Notes under the pieces: model-generated | Database searches by the model: none | Told to the model about the DNA's origin: nothing | Seen by the model: only the letters and a program-made list of their open reading frames with translations | Assembly (NCBI RefSeq): GCF_014635845.1 | Contig: NZ_BMDP01000001.1 | Location: 248,001 to 312,000, forward strand | From: Oxalicibacterium solurbis | Lineage (GTDB): Bacteria; Pseudomonadota; Gammaproteobacteria; Burkholderiales; Burkholderiaceae_D | DNA: 64,000 nucleotides | Reading direction: 5' to 3' | In this document: piece after piece, positions 9,647 to 20,646 of the stretch | Layout of the letters: each line of letters starts with the position of its first letter | Numbering within the stretch: the stretch's first letter is position 1 | Translations under genes and position numbers: made by a program

Positions 9647-9664
9647 TGTTCTTCCCCTTATCGA

Positions 9665-10069
9665 TTACTGACCAAGCGTCAGTGTTTTGAGCAGCATCGT
9701 CTTGGCCGTGTTCATGGTCTCGACGTTGTTCTGATAGGAACGCGAGGCGGAAATCATGTTGACCATTTCCTCCACCACGTTCACGTTCGGCATGGCGACG
9801 TTGCCGTTCTCGTCGGCCGCCGGATTCTTCGGATCGAACACCATCTTCAGCGGCGACGTATCCTCGACCACGCGATCGACGCGCACGGCGGTGGCCGTGG
9901 CGTTGTTCATCGGAATCGCCTTGAACTCGACCTGCTTGGCGCGATAGGTCTTGCCGTCGGCGCTGGTGGTGCTTTCCGCATTGGCGAGGTTGCTGGAAAC
10001 GACGTTCAGGCGCTGGCTCTGCGCGCTCATTGCCGAACCGGATACATTGAAGATATTGAATAGCGACAT
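9665..10069 (-). CDS. flgC: Flagellar proximal rod protein FlgC
   Basis: FlgC is a proximal rod subunit. The 134-residue product starts MSLFNIFNVSGSAMSAQSQR, contains NVVSSNLANAESTTSADGKT and ends with the rod motif VEEMVNMISASRSYQNNVE. The length equals the family norm. The start codon is two bases from the flgB stop codon, so the two genes are almost certainly translated from one message. Confidence 0.97.
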   Translation of the reverse strand: MSLFNIFNVSGSAMSAQSQRLNVVSSNLANAESTTSADGKTYRAKQVEFKAIPMNNATATAVRVDRVVEDTSPLKMVFDPKNPAADENGNVAMPNVNVVEEMVNMISASRSYQNNVETMNTAKTMLLKTLTLGQ

Positions 10070-10071
10070 GA

Positions 10072-10488
10072 TTATTGCCCCTGGATTGCGGTGAGCATGC
10101 CCTTGATCTTGGAAGAAGCCAGTGTCAGGCTCGCTTCATAGCGCATCGCGTTGTCCATGAATTTATTCTGCTGCACGTCCATGTCGACGGTGTTGCCGTC
10201 GATGTTGCCTTGCTGCGGCGTGTCGTACTGAATGCGCGCGCCGCCCATTGTCGGCAGGGCTTTCGGCGCCATATGATTGGCTGCCGTCTTCACCAGCTCG
10301 CCCGGCGCGGCGGTGCCGCCGGTACTGCGGGCGATTGCACCTTGCAATGCCTTGTTAAAATCGACATCGCGCGCCTTGTAGTTCGGCGTATCCGCATTCG
10401 CGATGTTCGATGCCAGCAATTGCTGGCGCTGCGCGCGCATGCTCAGCGCCGTTTCCTGGAATCGCAACAGATCGTCAAGTTTGCTCAT
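10072..10488 (-). CDS. flgB: Flagellar proximal rod protein FlgB
   Basis: FlgB is the first gene of the rod/hook operon and encodes a proximal rod subunit. The 138-residue product contains LLASNIANADTPNYKARDVD near the N-terminus and MDVQQNKFMDNAMRYEASL near the C-terminus, both family signatures. A strong ribosome binding site (GGAGGTG) lies two bases before the ATG at 10488. The 164-base gap to the divergent flgA gene should contain the promoters of both units. Confidence 0.97.
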   Translation of the reverse strand: MSKLDDLLRFQETALSMRAQRQQLLASNIANADTPNYKARDVDFNKALQGAIARSTGGTAAPGELVKTAANHMAPKALPTMGGARIQYDTPQQGNIDGNTVDMDVQQNKFMDNAMRYEASLTLASSKIKGMLTAIQGQ

Positions 10489-10539
10489 TGCACCTCCGGC
10501 CTAGATGTCCCGGGCCGTTTCCGAACCCAGTATGGATTT

Positions 10540-10557
10540 GTATAGCGTGGACTATAC
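10540..10557. promoter_or_regulatory. Inverted repeat in the flgB/flgA divergent promoter region
   Basis: GTATAG, six bases, CTATAC forms a perfect 6+6 dyad, 51 bases before flgB and 95 bases before flgA. Its position between the two divergent operons makes it a candidate regulator or polymerase site; no family of regulator can be assigned from the sequence alone. Both arms contain TATA-like steps, so it may also simply contain -10 elements for the two directions. Confidence 0.35.
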
Positions 10558-10652
10558 GGAGGCCGCCATCGCTCCCATCAAACGATAAGAAGACCAAAAT
10601 CCATGCTATTCCCGGCTTTACCTGACGACCGGATCGGTACCATGATCGTCGA

Positions 10653-11375
10653 ATGAAACCACGGAATCTCATGAACGCTTTCCTCGCCCTGTCGATCGCC
10701 ACCGCCGGACTCGCCGCGCAACTCGCGTTCGCGCAGACGGCCGAACCGCCGCGCCAGGATATCGGCGCGCTGAAGCAGACGGTCGAACAATTTCTGCAGA
10801 AACAGGCAATCGGCCTGCCGGGAGAAATCGCGGTCGAGGTCGGCTCCGTCGATCCGCGCATGAGGTTGCCGGCCTGCCCGCAACCGCAGGCGTTCCTGCC
10901 GCGCGGAAACCGGGCATGGGGCAAGACCACGGTTGGCGTACGCTGCACGGCCCCCTCCAACTGGACCGTCTATATCGCGGCCCGCGTCGGCGTGCGCAGC
11001 GAATACGTCGTCGCCACCGTTCCGCTGGCACAAGGACAAACCATCACGGAAGGCGATCTCGCCAAGGTAAAAGGCGATCTGACCGCCATGCCGCCGGGCA
11101 TCGTCACCGACACCTCTCAGGCAATCGGCCGAACGGTCGCATCATCGGTCGCCGTCGGTGCGCCGTTAAGGCAGGATGCGCTGCGTACGCAGCAGGCGAT
11201 CCGACAGGGACAAGCCGTCAGAATCGTGTTGAATGGCGCAGGCTTCAGTGTGAGCAGCGAAGCGCGCGCCTTGAATAACGCCAATGAAGGACAGTTGACG
11301 CAGGTCCGCACAGCCAGTGGTGAAGTAATCAGCGGAATCGCGAAACTGGGCGGCATCGTGGAAATGACATTTTAA
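10653..11375 (+). CDS. flgA: Flagellar P-ring assembly chaperone FlgA
   Basis: FlgA is a periplasmic chaperone needed to assemble FlgI into the P ring. The 240-residue product has an N-terminal signal peptide ending near LAAQLAFAQ, and the C-terminal SAF-type domain with VPLAQGQTITEGDLAKVKGD and GAPLRQDALRTQQAIRQGQ, ending in GIAKLGGIVEMTF, typical for FlgA. It is divergent from flgB and precedes flgM. A second ATG six codons inside (10671) is an equally possible start, because neither has a strong ribosome binding site. Confidence 0.95.
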   Translation: MKPRNLMNAFLALSIATAGLAAQLAFAQTAEPPRQDIGALKQTVEQFLQKQAIGLPGEIAVEVGSVDPRMRLPACPQPQAFLPRGNRAWGKTTVGVRCTAPSNWTVYIAARVGVRSEYVVATVPLAQGQTITEGDLAKVKGDLTAMPPGIVTDTSQAIGRTVASSVAVGAPLRQDALRTQQAIRQGQAVRIVLNGAGFSVSSEARALNNANEGQLTQVRTASGEVISGIAKLGGIVEMTF

Positions 11376-11440
11376 ATTTCCACGCAGAAATCTTACTTAA
11401 AAGATAAGTAGTTAAATTTTACGATCCCTCCATTTAGGTC

Positions 11441-11467
11441 TAAAGTTTAGTGGGATAACGCCGTTAG
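11441..11467 (+). promoter_or_regulatory. Sigma-28 (FliA)-type promoter for flgMN
   Basis: TAAAGTTT, 11 bases, GCCGTTAG. The -35 element is a perfect match and the -10 element matches 6 of 8 to the enteric consensus TAAAGTTT-N11-GCCGATAA. It ends 45 bases before the GTG of flgM. It would let FliA drive synthesis of its own anti-sigma factor, as known in Salmonella. Confidence 0.85.
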
Positions 11468-11512
11468 ACTGATCAGAGATAGGCGTTTTGCCGCAAACAT
11501 ATGGAGCAAGTC

Positions 11513-11815
11513 GTGAAAATTGATGACGCAAGCAAGAAAATCGCCGGTGTAGGCGTGAATGCGACGCAAACCCGTGCAGGCAAAGGCCCGGACAAGGCCG
11601 ATGCTGCAGGGAAAGCATCGTCCGACAATGTGACGCTGTCGGCCGAAGCCAAGGCTCTCACCAGCCAGGCATCGGCTTCCGGCGTCTTCGATTCGAAGAA
11701 AGTGGACGAGATCAAGGCAGCCATTGCCAACGGTCAATTCCAGGTCGACGCGGAACGCGTAGCCGATGGATTGATGGATACGGTAAAGGACCTGATCTCA
11801 ACCCGGAAAGGTTGA
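11513..11815 (+). CDS. flgM: Anti-sigma-28 factor FlgM
   Basis: FlgM binds and silences the flagellar sigma factor FliA until it is exported through the completed hook. The product (100 residues from GTG 11513) starts MKIDDASKKIAGVGVNATQT, and the C-terminal helices VDEIKAAIANGQFQVDAERV are the sigma-28 binding region. I prefer the GTG at 11513 to the ATG at 11501, because a GGAG ribosome binding site at 11503-11506 sits six bases before the GTG and overlaps the ATG, and because family members begin MKID. It follows a sigma-28 promoter and is one base from flgN. Confidence 0.93.
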   Translation: MKIDDASKKIAGVGVNATQTRAGKGPDKADAAGKASSDNVTLSAEAKALTSQASASGVFDSKKVDEIKAAIANGQFQVDAERVADGLMDTVKDLISTRKG

Positions 11816-11816
11816 A

Positions 11817-12293
11817 ATGAAATCGTTCGGCGCCAGCCCCGAAGACAGTCTGCACCAGGAACACGAAACAATCCGCACCCTGACACAACTGCTGAAGCTG
11901 GAACAGGAACACCTGATTGCCGCCGATATCGACGGCATCGCCGATCTGACCGAACCGAAAGCCCAGGCCACCGCCCGCATGGCGGAACTGGCCGCACAGC
12001 GCCACACCGCCCTCGCCGCCCTCGGCTGCGAAGCTTCCGAAACAGGCATGCAAGCCTGGCTGCAGACTTCCAACGCTTCCCAAACGGCCAATCAATCCTG
12101 GCAGGAACTGATCGAAATGGCCCGCGTCGCCAAGGAACTCAACCGCGTCAACGGCACGCTGATCAACAAGCAGATGGTACGCAACAAGAGCATGCTGAAC
12201 ATCCTTCAGCACGGCAGCCCGCAAGGCAACCAGTTCTACGGTCCCGATGGACAGACATCGGGCAAGTCGACAGTGCGCCACATCGTCGCCTGA
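11817..12293 (+). CDS. flgN: Flagellar export chaperone FlgN for FlgK/FlgL
   Basis: FlgN keeps FlgK and FlgL soluble and delivers them to the export gate. The 158-residue, mainly helical product has the FlgN-like pattern LTQLLKLEQEHLIAADIDGI near residue 25 and ELNRVNGTLINKQMVRNKSM in the C-terminal third. Identification rests on this pattern and on position directly after flgM. The stop of flgM and the ATG are one base apart, with AAAGG upstream as ribosome binding site. Confidence 0.9.
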   Translation: MKSFGASPEDSLHQEHETIRTLTQLLKLEQEHLIAADIDGIADLTEPKAQATARMAELAAQRHTALAALGCEASETGMQAWLQTSNASQTANQSWQELIEMARVAKELNRVNGTLINKQMVRNKSMLNILQHGSPQGNQFYGPDGQTSGKSTVRHIVA

Positions 12294-12326
12294 CGCTCGA
12301 CGTCCACGACACTTCCGAAAAAAGAA

Positions 12327-12354
12327 ACGGCGAGCATCTCTGCTCGCCGTTTTT
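12327..12354. terminator. Intrinsic terminator after flgN (bidirectional)
   Basis: A 10-base-pair stem (ACGGCGAGCA / TGCTCGCCGT) with loop TCTC, followed by TTTT on the plus strand and, read on the minus strand, by a T-rich tail as well. It lies between the convergent flgN and the small secreted-protein gene and can serve both. Confidence 0.9.
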
Positions 12355-12397
12355 CATTCATTCGCGTTATCCGTCACGCCTATATTGACCGTTTCTA

Positions 12398-12700
12398 CTA
12401 TCGCCTGCGCGGCGCATAGATATCGCGCCCTGCCTCGTCGATCTGCTGACGCAGCATGCGTCTTTCATCCGGCGAAAGCCGCTCGCCGCGGCGCGGCTGC
12501 CGATAGGCATCGCGATCGTTGTTGAAACGGCGGTTATCCATCTCGCGTCGATTGTCGTTCTGCCGCTGCCGATTGTCCTGCGCGAAAAATCCGCCATACG
12601 AGGGATGCTGATAACGCGACTGCGCCAGTGCCGAAGCACCCGCAGTCAAGCCCGCCACCAGCAGCAAAATCATTCCTCGTCTTTTCAATGTAATATTCAT
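12398..12700 (-). CDS. Small secreted Arg/Asn/Gln-rich hypothetical protein
   Basis: A 100-residue product from the ATG at 12700. It starts with a basic N-region and a hydrophobic stretch (MILLLVAGLTAGASALAQ) that looks like a Sec signal peptide cleaved after SALA. The mature part is polar and repetitive in Arg, Asn, Asp and Gln, and ends with LSPDERRMLRQQIDEAGRDI, a motif I have seen in other short betaproteobacterial periplasmic proteins without known function. The frame stays open further upstream, but the signal peptide fixes the start here. It is divergent from ompR and could share its regulation. Confidence 0.7.
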   Translation of the reverse strand: MNITLKRRGMILLLVAGLTAGASALAQSRYQHPSYGGFFAQDNRQRQNDNRREMDNRRFNNDRDAYRQPRRGERLSPDERRMLRQQIDEAGRDIYAPRRR

Positions 12701-12790
12701 CTCGTCGTTTCGCGGCCTTTGCGAAGACATGTTCCGTATAAGAAGTGTAGGCCGCTTTGTCTCCGTCCCTAAGTGCATTTCCGTAAAGGA

Positions 12791-12810
12791 TGTAACACTT
12801 TGTAATGTCT
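12791..12810. promoter_or_regulatory. Tandem TGTAA repeats, possible OmpR-type binding site
   Basis: TGTAACACTT and TGTAATGTCT are adjacent ten-base units, with TGTAA repeated at one helical turn. OmpR-family regulators bind such direct repeats with about ten-base spacing, and enteric OmpR sites contain TGTAAC or GAAAC cores. It stands 49 bases before ompR and 91 bases before the divergent secreted-protein gene, so autoregulation or regulation of the neighbour is possible. The repeat is seen; the function is inferred. Confidence 0.45.
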
Positions 12811-12858
12811 TCCTTCCCCATCGTATCGCCTGAGGATTTCTGACGTTACCATAGCAAC

Positions 12859-13626
12859 ATGAATACGACAAATGCCACCATGAAGGAAGCACCGCACACC
12901 ACCAATACGCATCAGACGAAAATTCTCGTCGTCGATGACGATCTGCGCCTGCGCGATCTGCTGCGCCGCTACCTGTCGGAACAGGGATTCAATGTCGTGA
13001 CGGCAGAGAACGCACAGACGATGAACAAGCTCTGGCTGCGTGAACGCTATGACCTGCTGGTGCTCGACCTGATGCTGCCCGGCGAGGACGGGCTGTCGAT
13101 CTGCCGCCGCTTGCGCGGTGCCGGCGACAAGACGCCCATCATCATGCTGACCGCCAAGGGCGAAGACGTCGACCGCATCGTCGGTCTCGAAATGGGTGCC
13201 GACGACTATCTGGCCAAACCTTTCAATCCGCGCGAACTGGTCGCACGCATCGGTGCCGTGCTGCGCCGCATCGGTCCCGATGAATTGCCGGGCGCGCCAT
13301 CGGAAACGCCGCAGACCTTCACCTTCGGCGACTTCGTACTCGACCTCGGCACACGCACGCTGAAAAAGAACGGTGAGACCATCTCGCTGACGACCGGCGA
13401 ATTCTCGGTACTGAAAGTATTTGCCCGTCATGCACGCCAGCCGCTATCGCGTGAAAAGCTGATGGAACTGGCGCGCGGCCGCGAATACGAAGTCTTCGAT
13501 CGCAGCCTGGACGTGCAGATCTCGCGCCTGCGCAAGCTGATTGAACCGGACCCCTCGACGCCGCTGTATATCCAGACCGTCTGGGGCCTCGGCTATGTTT
13601 TCATCCCGGAAGGCAAGCCGCGCTGA
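12859..13626 (+). CDS. ompR: OmpR-family response regulator (OmpR/RisA-like)
   Basis: DNA-binding response regulator, cytoplasmic, expected to be phosphorylated by the histidine kinase encoded downstream. The 255-residue product has a receiver domain at about 21-135 with acidic residues DDD at 26-28, phospho-acceptor Asp 70 in VLDLMLPGEDG, Thr 98 and Lys 120, then a winged-helix domain (TTGEFSVLKVFARHARQPLS, then SLDVQISRLRKLIEPDPS, ending in VWGLGYVF). The C-terminal domain is very close to enteric OmpR; in Bordetella and Burkholderia the equivalent gene is called risA. The ATG at 12880 is an alternative start. envZ begins 49 bases downstream. Confidence 0.93.
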   Translation: MNTTNATMKEAPHTTNTHQTKILVVDDDLRLRDLLRRYLSEQGFNVVTAENAQTMNKLWLRERYDLLVLDLMLPGEDGLSICRRLRGAGDKTPIIMLTAKGEDVDRIVGLEMGADDYLAKPFNPRELVARIGAVLRRIGPDELPGAPSETPQTFTFGDFVLDLGTRTLKKNGETISLTTGEFSVLKVFARHARQPLSREKLMELARGREYEVFDRSLDVQISRLRKLIEPDPSTPLYIQTVWGLGYVFIPEGKPR

Positions 13627-13675
13627 TCGGCATACCTTCATGCAAGAAATACCGTAGCGCCGCCAAAGGGAACGC

Positions 13676-15031
13676 ATGCCCTCTTCCTCGCCCAACAGAC
13701 TGAGCTGGATGAAAAGCGGCCTGTTCTGGCGCACCTTCTTCCTGCTCGCCTTCTTCATCGCCGCCAGCATGGCGGCCTGGGTCGCCAGCTACCGCATCGT
13801 CGAACAGACGCCGCGCGCCAACCAGATCGCGGCGCAAGTCGTTTCCATTGTCACGATCACTCGCGCAGCACTGACGCACTCGGCGCCCGATCTGCGCCGC
13901 GAACTGCTGTTCGATCTTTCGAGCAACGAGGGCCTGCGCGTCTATCCGCTGGAATCTACCGACCGCGTCAAACCGCCGGCTGCAAGCCGCATGATGGAAA
14001 CCATCGAGGGCAATGTGCGCGCCGCACTCGGCGAAGACACGCGTTTTGCACGCACCGTCAACGATGTCGCCGGCTTCTGGGTCAGCTTCATGATTGCCGA
14101 CGACGAATACTGGCTGATGCTCGACCGCGAACGTGTCGAAGGCAGTTCAGGTGTGCAATGGCTTGGCTGGGGTGCCGTCACGCTGCTGCTGTCGCTGCTG
14201 GGGGCATTGATGATTTCGGGCCTGATCAATCAGCCGCTGGCACGCCTTACCGCAGCCGCACGCGCCGTCGCCAACGGCCAACGGCCCGCTCCCTTGCCCG
14301 AGCGCGGGCCGACTGAGGTACGCGAAGCCAATCTCAGCTTCAATCACATGGTCGACGACCTGGAGCGCGTCGAATCCGATCGTGCCGTCGTGCTCGCCGG
14401 CATTTCGCACGATCTGCGCACGCCGCTGGCGCGCATGCAGCTGGAACTGGAAATGGCCAAACTGCCCGAAGCCGCACATCAGGGCATGCAATCCGATCTG
14501 GAACAAATGGATGCGATCATCGGTCAGTTTCTCGACTATGCAAGGCCGACCGACAGTACGCAATTCGTGCAGGTCGACCTATCATCGCTGATGCAGCAGA
14601 CGGCACAGGAAATATCCCGCCTGCAGAATGTGCATGTTCATGTGGAAATCGACGACCATGCATCGATCATGGCCAATCCGGTGGACATTACCCGCATCGT
14701 CAATAATCTCGTCGAGAATGCACGCCGTTACGGAAGGAAAAAAGGCGACGAACGCGTAGACATCGATCTCAGCTGCCGGCTCGACGGCGATCGGGTTCTG
14801 CTCGAGATAGCCGATCATGGAGACGGCGTACCTGAGGAAGAAATCGATCGTCTACTGCGGCCATTCACACGCATGGACCAGGCGCGCGGCCAGGCCAATG
14901 GTGCCGGTCTTGGGCTGGCAATCGTCGACCGTATCGTGCGCCGTCATGGCGGCAAGCTCCAGCTGTCCAATCGCAAGGGCGGCGGCTTGCTGATCAGGAT
15001 CAGCTTCGCCAACGCAAAGAAACGGCATTGA
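13676..15031 (+). CDS. envZ: Sensor histidine kinase EnvZ/RisS-like
   Basis: Inner-membrane sensor kinase, partner of the OmpR-like regulator. The 451-residue product has two transmembrane segments (about 18-37 and 163-183) flanking a periplasmic part of about 125 residues, a HAMP linker (about 184-235), the H-box GISHDLRTPLARMQ with phospho-acceptor His 245, an N-box (IVNNLVENARRYG) and ATP-binding G-boxes (IADHGDGVPEE and NGAGLGLAIVDRI). The periplasmic part is similar in size to that of enteric EnvZ, and what it senses cannot be read from the sequence. Confidence 0.92.
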   Translation: MPSSSPNRLSWMKSGLFWRTFFLLAFFIAASMAAWVASYRIVEQTPRANQIAAQVVSIVTITRAALTHSAPDLRRELLFDLSSNEGLRVYPLESTDRVKPPAASRMMETIEGNVRAALGEDTRFARTVNDVAGFWVSFMIADDEYWLMLDRERVEGSSGVQWLGWGAVTLLLSLLGALMISGLINQPLARLTAAARAVANGQRPAPLPERGPTEVREANLSFNHMVDDLERVESDRAVVLAGISHDLRTPLARMQLELEMAKLPEAAHQGMQSDLEQMDAIIGQFLDYARPTDSTQFVQVDLSSLMQQTAQEISRLQNVHVHVEIDDHASIMANPVDITRIVNNLVENARRYGRKKGDERVDIDLSCRLDGDRVLLEIADHGDGVPEEEIDRLLRPFTRMDQARGQANGAGLGLAIVDRIVRRHGGKLQLSNRKGGGLLIRISFANAKKRH

Positions 15032-15080
15032 CGACAGCGCCGCGCGCCACTCCTCTCTATTTCATCGCATTGCAGGCACA

Positions 15081-15116
15081 AAAAAAAACGCACATCGATG
15101 ATGTGCGTTTTTTTTT
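15081..15116. terminator. Bidirectional intrinsic terminator between envZ and a convergent gene
   Basis: CGCACATC / GATGTGCG stem with loop GAT (core 15089-15107), flanked by an A-run on the left and a T-run on the right, so that it extends pairing and gives a U-tail in both directions. It separates the convergent envZ and the small membrane-protein gene. Confidence 0.92.
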
Positions 15117-15130
15117 GCATGGTACTTAAA

Positions 15131-15436
15131 TCAGGCGCGTTCGTCCTTGACTTCCGTCACCACGCCTTCGATGACATCGCCCTGTGCCGGGCGACGGTAG
15201 TAGGCGCGCTCTGCCGCCTCGCGTGCAGCCTTCAGCGCATTGCGCTTTTTGAACAGCAGCACCGGAATCAGCAACCAGCTGAGCAGCAGAACCGCCACCA
15301 CGACAAGCAGACCCACGACCAGCAGCAGACCCAGCATCAACCAGGCGAACAGGCGCGACAAAAAGCTGCCGGATTGTCCACGACGAAACATTTGTTGCCA
15401 ACCATTGATCTGCTGACTGAAGAAAAAAGATGCCAT
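15131..15436 (-). CDS. Small membrane protein of unknown function
   Basis: A 101-residue product from the ATG at 15436, which has an AGGAG-type ribosome binding site 11 bases upstream. The middle (about residues 29-57) is a long hydrophobic stretch rich in Leu and Val (AWLMLGLLLVVGLLVVVAVL) that spans the membrane once or twice, followed by a basic-amphipathic segment KKRNALKAAREAAERAYYRR and an acidic tail. I do not recognise a family. A start further upstream is possible but would add residues without a recognisable signal. Confidence 0.65.
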   Translation of the reverse strand: MASFFFSQQINGWQQMFRRGQSGSFLSRLFAWLMLGLLLVVGLLVVVAVLLLSWLLIPVLLFKKRNALKAAREAAERAYYRRPAQGDVIEGVVTEVKDERA

Positions 15437-15709
15437 GAGTAAGATTGCTCCTTCTGTAGGAACGCGCAACGATTCTTGGGTAATCGGCGCGTATCGCATG
15501 CCTTTACGTACTATGCGTCAATACGACGCATGCTGCAATAGCTGGCGATGCTTTTTGGAAAATCAATAGCCGCCACGCATAAAACATTGCCATTTCAATT
15601 TGGCATTTTGCTATGCAATTGCCAGCCTGGCACTGGTGCGCAGCAGATGCGAACGATTCGCAATGAAAAGATTGCACTTCTGCCGTGCCGCCGACACGCG
15701 ATCCCGGCA
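15437..15709. other. Intergenic region downstream of ispF, no gene seen
   Basis: About 270 bases between ispF and the small membrane-protein gene. A 69-codon open frame across it on the minus strand has no ribosome binding site and no protein-like composition. I see no clear terminator with a T-run for ispF and no RNA gene. Confidence 0.5.
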
Positions 15710-16216
15710 TCAATCCCGGCGATAAATCAGTGCCACGGCTTCCGCCGCCATGCCTTCTTCTCGCCCGAGATAACCCAGCTTCTCGTTGGTCTTGGCCTTG
15801 ATGTTGACCTGTCCGGTCGTCACGCCGAGATCGGCCGCAATGTTCGCGATCATCTGCGGAATATGCGGTGCCATCTTCGGCCGCTGCGCGATGATCGTCG
15901 CATCGATATTACCGATGCCGTAGCCGGCCGCCATCACGCGCTTGGCCGCCTCGCGCAGCAATACGCGCGAATCGGCGCCGGCATATTCGGCTGCCGTGTC
16001 CGGAAAGTGCCGCCCAATGTCGCCAAGGCCGGCCGCACCGAACAGCGCATCGGTAATCGCGTGCAGCAGCACATCCGCGTCGGAATGGCCCAGCAGGCCG
16101 GTCGCATGCGGAATCGTCACGCCGCCGATGATCAACTGGCGGCCTTCGACCAGCGCATGGCAGTCGTATCCCTGTCCGATACGAAACGGCTGGAAATTGC
16201 TCGGTACGTTGCTCAT
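15710..16216 (-). CDS. ispF: 2-C-methyl-D-erythritol 2,4-cyclodiphosphate synthase IspF
   Basis: Cytoplasmic enzyme of the MEP isoprenoid pathway; it cyclises CDP-methylerythritol 2-phosphate. The 168-residue product has the metal-binding DCHAL motif (GQGYDCHAL, Asp 18 and His 20), then [17 protein letters not shown] and the DIGRHFPDT motif, followed by [15 protein letters not shown] near the C-terminus. Length is that of the family (about 160). Its ATG overlaps the ispD stop codon in an ATGA arrangement, so the two pathway enzymes are translationally coupled. Confidence 0.97.
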   Translation of the reverse strand: MSNVPSNFQPFRIGQGYDCHALVEGRQLIIGGVTIPHATGLLGHSDADVLLHAITDALFGAAGLGDIGRHFPDTAAEYAGADSRVLLREAAKRVMAAGYGIGNIDATIIAQRPKMAPHIPQMIANIAADLGVTTGQVNIKAKTNEKLGYLGREEGMAAEAVALIYRRD

Positions 16217-16911
16217 GCCAATCCCTTCAAATAAAGCTCCGCCAATGCCACATCATGCGGCAGCGTCACCTTGAAATTGCGCGCGCTGCCTTCGACCAGC
16301 AACGGCTTCAATCCGAGCGCTTCTACCGCGCTCGCCTCGTCCGTCACGCTGCCAGCCTGTACCAGTGCGCGTCGCAGCAAAGCATAACGGAACATCTGCG
16401 GCGTCTGCGCTGCCCACAAACGTTCGCGCGATACAGTTTCAACGGCACGACCATCCGCGCCTTCGCGCTTCAAGGTATCGACGACCGGCAAAGCCAGCAA
16501 TCCTCCCGTTGCATCGTCATGCACGGCATCGATCAATTTCCCGATCAAGCCGGCATCAATGCCGGGTCTCGCCGCATCGTGCACCAGTATCCAGTCTTCG
16601 TCGTCAACGTGTTCACGTATCGCCGCCAGCCCGTTCAGCACTGAATGGTGACGCGTTTCTGCGCCCACGCGCAGCACCGTCAGGCGCGTGCCTGCATCGC
16701 CGATTTCTTTCAGTACCGTATCAATGTATTCGTCGTCCCGGCCGACTACCACGAAAACATGCGCGATCTGCTCATCGCAGGCGAAAACGGACAATACGTG
16801 CGACAGCATCGCCCTGTCGGCAATGCGCACATACTGTTTCGGCATCGCCGCGCCCAGGCGCGCGCCGACACCAGCCGCCGGTATCAAAGCAAAATAACGG
16901 GATACGGTCAT
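16213..16911 (-). CDS. ispD: 2-C-methyl-D-erythritol 4-phosphate cytidylyltransferase IspD
   Basis: Cytoplasmic enzyme of the MEP pathway joining CTP and methylerythritol 4-phosphate. The 232-residue product has the nucleotide-binding start [20 protein letters not shown], the [10 protein letters not shown] motif, and [17 protein letters not shown], all typical of IspD, with the usual length of about 230. It is the first gene of an ispD-ispF pair divergent from mfd, an arrangement common in Burkholderiales. Confidence 0.97.
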   Translation of the reverse strand: MTVSRYFALIPAAGVGARLGAAMPKQYVRIADRAMLSHVLSVFACDEQIAHVFVVVGRDDEYIDTVLKEIGDAGTRLTVLRVGAETRHHSVLNGLAAIREHVDDEDWILVHDAARPGIDAGLIGKLIDAVHDDATGGLLALPVVDTLKREGADGRAVETVSRERLWAAQTPQMFRYALLRRALVQAGSVTDEASAVEALGLKPLLVEGSARNFKVTLPHDVALAELYLKGLA

Positions 16912-17025
16912 CGACGAAAGTGCAAACGGAATAATGGAAAGGGAACGGCCGGCGAAAAGCAGCAGAACCGGGAGGCGCTTGTGCGGAAAAACGGCGATGG
17001 AACTTCGTTGGCAGGAAGTGCCCGA

Positions 17026-17054
17026 CCGACCGGAACGAGGGCTTGGTTTATAAT
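17026..17054 (+). promoter_or_regulatory. Sigma-70-type promoter for mfd
   Basis: A perfect -10 element TATAAT at 17049-17054, 17 bases after CCGACC, a weak -35 element with 3 of 6 matches. A transcript would start near 17061, which rules out translation starts before that point and supports an mfd start at one of the downstream ATGs. Confidence 0.6.
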
Positions 17055-17147
17055 CGCACCAACCTTTTTCACTGTCAAATCAAGCGCATGCGTTCACGGA
17101 TGCATGTGTCTTCCATGATCGCTGACGGTTCCCGATCTCGCTGCTTG

Positions 17148-20594
<3,447 letters not shown>

Positions 20595-20646
20595 CGGGCA
20601 TTCGCATCATACGAACCAACATTCATTCGCATCAATCGGAACACCC

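Noticed and set aside
7769-10063. 764-codon plus-strand open frame across flgE-flgC
   Set aside because: Spans four real flg genes on the other strand; Arg/His/Gln/Ala composition and no ribosome binding site.
15504-15713. 69-codon frame downstream of ispF
   Set aside because: No ribosome binding site and no recognisable protein feature.
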